Assembly (NCBI GenBank): GCA_003485825.1
Contig: DNHN01000089.1
Coordinates: forward strand, 1-10,883
Length of the DNA: 10,883 bases
Source: Bacteroidota bacterium
GTDB lineage: Bacteria; Bacteroidota; Bacteroidia; NS11-12g; UBA9320
Reading direction: 5' to 3'
Every line of letters begins with the position of its first letter. The stretch's first letter is position 1. The notes beneath the pieces are model-generated. The model was not told where the DNA came from and ran no database searches. It saw nothing but the letters and a program-made list of their open reading frames with translations. Positions 7,058-10,883 of this stretch are shown piece by piece. The position numbers were made by a program, and so were the translations under genes.

Positions 7058-7852
7058 ATGAAAAGAAATGTTACTACTGTCAAAGTACTTCTACTAGCTG
7101 GATTGTCGTTCGTGTTTATGTCTAATAGAGGTGGGTCGCCCGGTGGTAGAACTGGTTCTACTACGGATGTGGGTACCTGTGCTACACAAGGTGGATGTCA
7201 TGGACCTAAGACTCCTATCCAACAAGAATTACTGAGTGGAGACTTCCCTAGTACAGGGTATTCTCCGGGTAGCAGTTACAATATCACACTTAAACCTACA
7301 AATACGGGCACAAGAGTATGGGGTTTTGAGTGCATAGCAGAGGATGGAAATGGCAATGCGGTGGGCGTATTTACCAGTAATGAAGATGCGAATGAACAAG
7401 GTAATGGCCGACGCGCGACCCACAAGTTTGCCTCAACATCTTCTGCGGCCGGAAGTACCGAGTGGACTCTTGACTGGACCGCACCAGCAGCAGGCACAGG
7501 AGATATCACCTTTTATGTATCGGTTTTAGCTGCTAATGGTAATGGGACTACAAGCGGGGATAATGTGATAATTGACACAATGGTAATACGTGAAGGGCAA
7601 GTATCTTCTATATCCGACGTCATAGAAAATGAGATTCGCTTATATCCAAATCCGGTAGTAAATGAATTGCATATAGCTAGTAAGCACGTTATCAATAGCG
7701 GCTTACTTCAAGTTTTTGACCCTAAAGGCCTTCTAGTGATAAGTACTGAAATGAGAGAGACTATATCAGTACAAAACTTGGCAGCGGGTACGTATTATGC
7801 TAAGATTAGTCAAGGAAACCAGTTGGTTACTAAGACGTTCGTGAAGCAGTAA
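7058..7852 (+). CDS. Secreted Reeler/choice-of-anchor-V-like protein with T9SS type A sorting domain
   Basis: This encodes 264 residues. The N-terminus has basic residues followed by VLLLAGLSFVFM, a signal peptide of about 22 residues. Next comes a Gly-rich GGSPGGRTGSTTDVGTC segment with C41, C47 and H48 (CATQGGCHGP). This Ser-Pro-Gly/Arg-Thr-Gly then Cys-His-Gly pattern is typical of Bacteroidota Reeler-like or choice-of-anchor-V proteins. The middle (about 65-180) is beta-rich, with GFECIAEDGNGNAVGVF and a Ser/Thr/Ala/Gly-rich strand region. From about residue 193, IRLYPNPVVNELHI to the C-terminal TKTFVKQ is a clear T9SS type A sorting domain (YPNP start, AAGTYYAKI core). Inference: it is exported by Sec and then secreted or anchored at the cell surface by T9SS. 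The CX5CH motif resembles a stretched c-type heme motif, but heme binding is unproven. The gene is divergent from rimP and converges on the methyltransferase with 2 bp between stops. The biochemical role is unknown. Confidence 0.85.
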   Translation: MKRNVTTVKVLLLAGLSFVFMSNRGGSPGGRTGSTTDVGTCATQGGCHGPKTPIQQELLSGDFPSTGYSPGSSYNITLKPTNTGTRVWGFECIAEDGNGNAVGVFTSNEDANEQGNGRRATHKFASTSSAAGSTEWTLDWTAPAAGTGDITFYVSVLAANGNGTTSGDNVIIDTMVIREGQVSSISDVIENEIRLYPNPVVNELHIASKHVINSGLLQVFDPKGLLVISTEMRETISVQNLAAGTYYAKISQGNQLVTKTFVKQ

Positions 7853-7854
7853 GT

Positions 7855-8790
7855 TTATTTCTTCTTTAGGAAATAGATCAGAGAACTTGATTTCTCTTTA
7901 TTGAAAAAGGATATTATCAGGCTGTACAATCCCTTGAGGACGGATATAGGTAAGAAGGTGAATCCTGGTTTATAAGAAGCACTAACCATGGAGTTAAAAA
8001 ACGGATCCAGTGGTAACCTATATTTTTTTACCACTTTAAAACCGCGAGCTTCGGCAAAACGAGACAACGTATCTGGTGTGAAATGCCATAAGTGTCTCGG
8101 GGTGTCATAGGCTGCCCAGTATTTGCCATATAGTTTTGCATCTGGCGAGTCACTATTAGGTAAAGCTAGTATCAGAGTGCCGTCTTTTTTTAATGATTTT
8201 GAGAAAAGTTCAAAGTATTCATCATAAGTGTATACGTGCTCAAACACGTGCCAAAGGCTGATAATATCATAGTCCGTATCTAGTTTGCCGGCTAAAAACT
8301 CTTCCGGGTTTTTGGCGTGTATACCAAACTTATCTTTGCATAGCTCCACCGCTTTATCACTTATCTCTACACCGGTAACATCATAGCCATTTTGCTTCAT
8401 ATGATTTATGAAATAGCCAGAACCAGAGCCCACATCAAGAAGTTTTTTTCCTTCAGTACTCTTTTTGATTTTACTCAATTTAAAATTGAGCATAAGTTTT
8501 CGAGCATAGTGGTAAACGCTGTAGATTACTCCGCTTTTGGTATCACTGTGCTCCACATATTCCTCACTATTGTAGTATGGTCCTATGTTTTCTGCAGTAG
8601 GTGCATTTGATGTAAATTTAAAATTACAGGAATTACACTGAGATATGGTATATGCTTCTTTGCTCACAAGCCAGTCCGGTACTTCCGTGAATACAGTAAA
8701 TTGGCTAGAACTACATACGGGACAAGCGGAAATATGGAATGTGCTACTCACAGTATTTTTTTTACTTTGTGCAAATAAACTAAACTTCAA
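7855..8790 (-). CDS. Class I SAM-dependent methyltransferase with N-terminal zinc-ribbon-like motif
   Basis: This encodes up to 311 residues. Two cysteine pairs, CPVC (23-26) and CNSC (52-55), form a likely zinc ribbon. The Rossmann-fold methyltransferase domain has motif I LLDVGSGSGYF (117-127), the acidic SAM-ribose contact in VTGVEIS (138-144), motif IV-like SLWHVFEHV (178-186), and a later PRHLWHFTPD block (231-240). This layout fits the Methyltransf_23-type enzymes often found among glycan or lipid modification genes; the substrate cannot be read from the sequence. The C-terminus has a hydrophobic or amphipathic stretch (FLPISVLKGLYSLIISFF) that may touch the membrane. The start is uncertain. 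The frame has no ATG before residue 100, so translation begins at TTG (8790) or, just as plausibly, GTG (8751-8749, residue 14), which would still include both cysteine pairs. It is divergent from the DUF2723 gene. Confidence 0.85.
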   Translation of the reverse strand: MKFSLFAQSKKNTVSSTFHISACPVCSSSQFTVFTEVPDWLVSKEAYTISQCNSCNFKFTSNAPTAENIGPYYNSEEYVEHSDTKSGVIYSVYHYARKLMLNFKLSKIKKSTEGKKLLDVGSGSGYFINHMKQNGYDVTGVEISDKAVELCKDKFGIHAKNPEEFLAGKLDTDYDIISLWHVFEHVYTYDEYFELFSKSLKKDGTLILALPNSDSPDAKLYGKYWAAYDTPRHLWHFTPDTLSRFAEARGFKVVKKYRLPLDPFFNSMVSASYKPGFTFLPISVLKGLYSLIISFFNKEKSSSLIYFLKKK

Positions 8791-8942
8791 CCCTTCGAAA
8801 CGGCTAAATGGGCGTAAAATTTTCGAAATGCAACTATAAATGAACTATACTCGTCTGCTCTTTTGCACTATCTGTAGACTTTATGAACTAAATATTTATT
8901 TTCGCCGATAGATTATAAGAAATCAACAAAAGACAAAACCGA

Positions 8943-10883
8943 ATGAATAATTTTAAACGAGTAAATACCATCTTTGGCTGGGTCACCTTCCTGATAGCTA
9001 TGGCGGTATATATTATGACATTAGAGCAGTCCGTAAGTTTGTGGGACTGTGGAGAGTTTATATCAGCGTCTTATAGATTGCAAGTAGTTCACCCACCAGG
9101 AGCGCCGTTGTTCCTTATGTTGGGTAGGATATTTACCATGTTTGCTACTCCTGCGACTAATGAGGTAGCTATAGCAGTAAATATGCTAAGTGCTGTAGCG
9201 AGTGCCGCCACAGTAATGTTTACTTTTTGGATTACTACTCACTTTGCTAAAAAGATTTTAAGAGTTGATTTGAATGCTACTTCCGTGGAATTAGGAAATA
9301 GCATTGCTATAGTTGGTGCTGGTCTAGTAGCAGCATTGTCAGTGACTTTTATGGATACTTTTTGGTTTAGCGCGGTGGAAGCAGAGGTTTATGCAGGATC
9401 TTCCTGCTTTATGGCTTTAGCTTTTTGGGCTATTCTGAAATGGGAGAAAGTAAAAGATGAACCTACTTCGGATAGATGGATTATTTTCATCGCCTATATT
9501 GTAGGTCTTGGTATTGGTCTTCACCTGTTGAATATACTTGTAGTACCTGCTATTTTGCTTTACTACTTCTTCAATAAGTATGATGCTAGTGTAGCAAACG
9601 TAATTAAAGCTGCTCTTATTGGACTTGGCTCCATAGCATTGCTTCAGTGGGGTATCATCCCAGGCACACCTATGGTGGCTTCAAATTTTGATTTGTTTTT
9701 TGTGAATACACTAGGCCTTCCTTTTAATTCTGGAGTCCTTGCTTTTATGGTAGTGATGATAGCTACTATAGTTACTTCGCTGATGTATACACACTCGGGG
9801 AATAAGCTGGCAGGATCTATCGCTTTAGTTGGTTTCTTAATGATTATGTTGCTATCCGGATGGAGTTCATTCTTAGTAGGCATAGTGAAATTAGGCATCA
9901 TAGCTGGTACTATCTACGCAGTGTACACTTCTCAGAAAACAAGCAAGAAGGTGATTGCGAATACAGTAATACTGTGTCTTGGTTTTATTATGATAGGATT
10001 CTCATCTTATGCTATGGTAGTGATACGATCTATCGCAGAGCCGGCTATAGATATGAATGATCCACAGGATGCACAGAGTCTCCTTAGTTATATTAATAGA
10101 GAGCAGTATGGATCTAGACCACTTGTATATGGTAGCTACTGGAATGCTAGACTGACCGCTATAGAAGAGGGTAAGACTCAGTACAGAAGAGGTGAAGATG
10201 GTACCTACCAAGAGGTTGGAACCAAGCAAGAGCCTGTATACGATGAGCGTTATTCTACTATTCTCCCACGTATGGGCGATATGTCAGAAAAATCTAAATA
10301 CTACCCTATTTGGTGCGGTATGGAAGATATGTTTATGTCTATAAACACCTTAGAACAAAAGGTCAAAGCAGACCCTACAAACAGCGACTTAAGAACTCAG
10401 CTAGAGGCCGCTCAGATGACGAAACCTAAGTTCAGTAATAATATGACATTCTTGTTCAAGTATCAGATAGGCTGGATGTATATTAGGTACTTCATGTGGA
10501 ACTTTGTAGGTAGACAAAATGACCTGCAAAACGTTACGGGAAGCAGTCAGCAAGGGAATTGGATATCGGGTATAGATGCCTTTGATGAGTGGAGACTTCA
10601 AGCTCCGGCTGATGTGCCTTCACAAATGGAATACAATAAAGCAAGAAATACCTATTACTTTTTACCATTGCTACTGGGACTGCTTGGTATCATAGTGATG
10701 TATAAGAAGAGTAAGATGGATTTTTATACGGTGCTTGTAATGTTCTTATTTACAGGTTTACTTGTAGTGATTTATCTAAACCAGCCTCCTATGGAACCAC
10801 GCGAACGAGACTACACCTTTGCAGGGTCATTTCAGACCTTCTGTATCTGGATAGGCTTGAGTGTGCTCTTCTTTGTAGACTTG
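8943..10883 (+). CDS. DUF2723 multi-pass membrane protein, probable GT-C-type glycosyltransferase (3' end outside window)
   Basis: My translation from ATG 8943 stays open for 647 codons to the right edge. DUF2723 proteins in Bacteroidota are typically about 1000 residues, so the C-terminal part is missing here. The N-terminal signature is SLWDCGEFISASYRLQVVHP (32-51) followed by PGAPLFLMLGRIF. D35 and E38 in the first periplasmic loop fit the acidic catalytic position of GT-C-fold enzymes. EAEVYAGSSCF lies near 146-156 and GLHLLN near 192-197. Many transmembrane helices follow, then a large soluble loop (about 350-560, including YMWNFVGRQND-like IRYFMWNFVGRQND), further helices, and the conserved PRERDYTFAGSF (619-630). 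Inference from the family: it transfers sugar from a lipid-linked donor, plausibly in protein O-glycosylation or envelope glycan synthesis at the inner membrane. The donor and acceptor are unknown. No Shine-Dalgarno sequence or clear promoter is seen in 8791-8942. A divergent methyltransferase sits upstream. Confidence 0.88.
   Translation, partial: MNNFKRVNTIFGWVTFLIAMAVYIMTLEQSVSLWDCGEFISASYRLQVVHPPGAPLFLMLGRIFTMFATPATNEVAIAVNMLSAVASAATVMFTFWITTHFAKKILRVDLNATSVELGNSIAIVGAGLVAALSVTFMDTFWFSAVEAEVYAGSSCFMALAFWAILKWEKVKDEPTSDRWIIFIAYIVGLGIGLHLLNILVVPAILLYYFFNKYDASVANVIKAALIGLGSIALLQWGIIPGTPMVASNFDLFFVNTLGLPFNSGVLAFMVVMIATIVTSLMYTHSGNKLAGSIALVGFLMIMLLSGWSSFLVGIVKLGIIAGTIYAVYTSQKTSKKVIANTVILCLGFIMIGFSSYAMVVIRSIAEPAIDMNDPQDAQSLLSYINREQYGSRPLVYGSYWNARLTAIEEGKTQYRRGEDGTYQEVGTKQEPVYDERYSTILPRMGDMSEKSKYYPIWCGMEDMFMSINTLEQKVKADPTNSDLRTQLEAAQMTKPKFSNNMTFLFKYQIGWMYIRYFMWNFVGRQNDLQNVTGSSQQGNWISGIDAFDEWRLQAPADVPSQMEYNKARNTYYFLPLLLGLLGIIVMYKKSKMDFYTVLVMFLFTGLLVVIYLNQPPMEPRERDYTFAGSFQTFCIWIGLSVLFFVDL

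Overview
The window reads as chromosomal DNA of a Bacteroidota bacterium, probably flavobacterial-like. The evidence is a rimP-nusA-infB operon with Bacteroidota-style proteins, two secreted proteins with type IX secretion (T9SS)-like C-termini, a large DUF2723 membrane protein, and a promoter of the Bacteroidota TTG-N19-TAnnTTTG type. Starts lack clear Shine-Dalgarno sequences and base composition is moderately AT-rich. I see no insertion sequence, phage gene, CRISPR array, tRNA or rRNA.

Layout. 1-599 (minus) is the N-terminal ~199 codons of a FabH-family 3-oxoacyl-ACP synthase III, cut by the left edge. 600-794 is a divergent intergenic region with one 7-bp hairpin. 795-2339 (plus) is a secreted protein with an IgGFc-binding-type domain. 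It converges on the operon, with 22 bp between stop codons. 2362-6905 (minus) is rimP, nusA, infB in transcription order: ribosome maturation, transcription elongation/termination and translation initiation. rimP and nusA overlap by ATGA. 6906-7057 is a divergent control region with a good minus-strand promoter and, between it and rimP, a terminator-like hairpin. 7058-7852 (plus) is a secreted Reeler/choice-of-anchor-V-like protein with a clear T9SS sorting domain. Two bases beyond its stop ends a convergent SAM-dependent methyltransferase (7855-8790, minus). After a 152-bp divergent gap, a DUF2723 multi-pass membrane protein (8943 to the right edge, plus) begins. No gene-free stretch exceeds 300 bases.

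Most notable is nusA, which is interrupted by an in-frame TAA (5536-5538). The same frame continues past it with a well-conserved KH2 domain and C-terminal helical domain to the normal end of NusA. No ATG, GTG or TTG lies between the stop and the KH2 GKGG motif. This is a sequence error, a nonsense mutation, or stop-codon read-through in a normally essential gene. TAA is used as an ordinary stop by infB in the same operon, so genetic-code reassignment is not supported. The second notable point is the predicted attenuator in the ~50-nt leader of the rimP-nusA-infB operon, which could link expression of this operon to termination efficiency. I found no convincing wholly new system; the remaining loci fit known Bacteroidota families.
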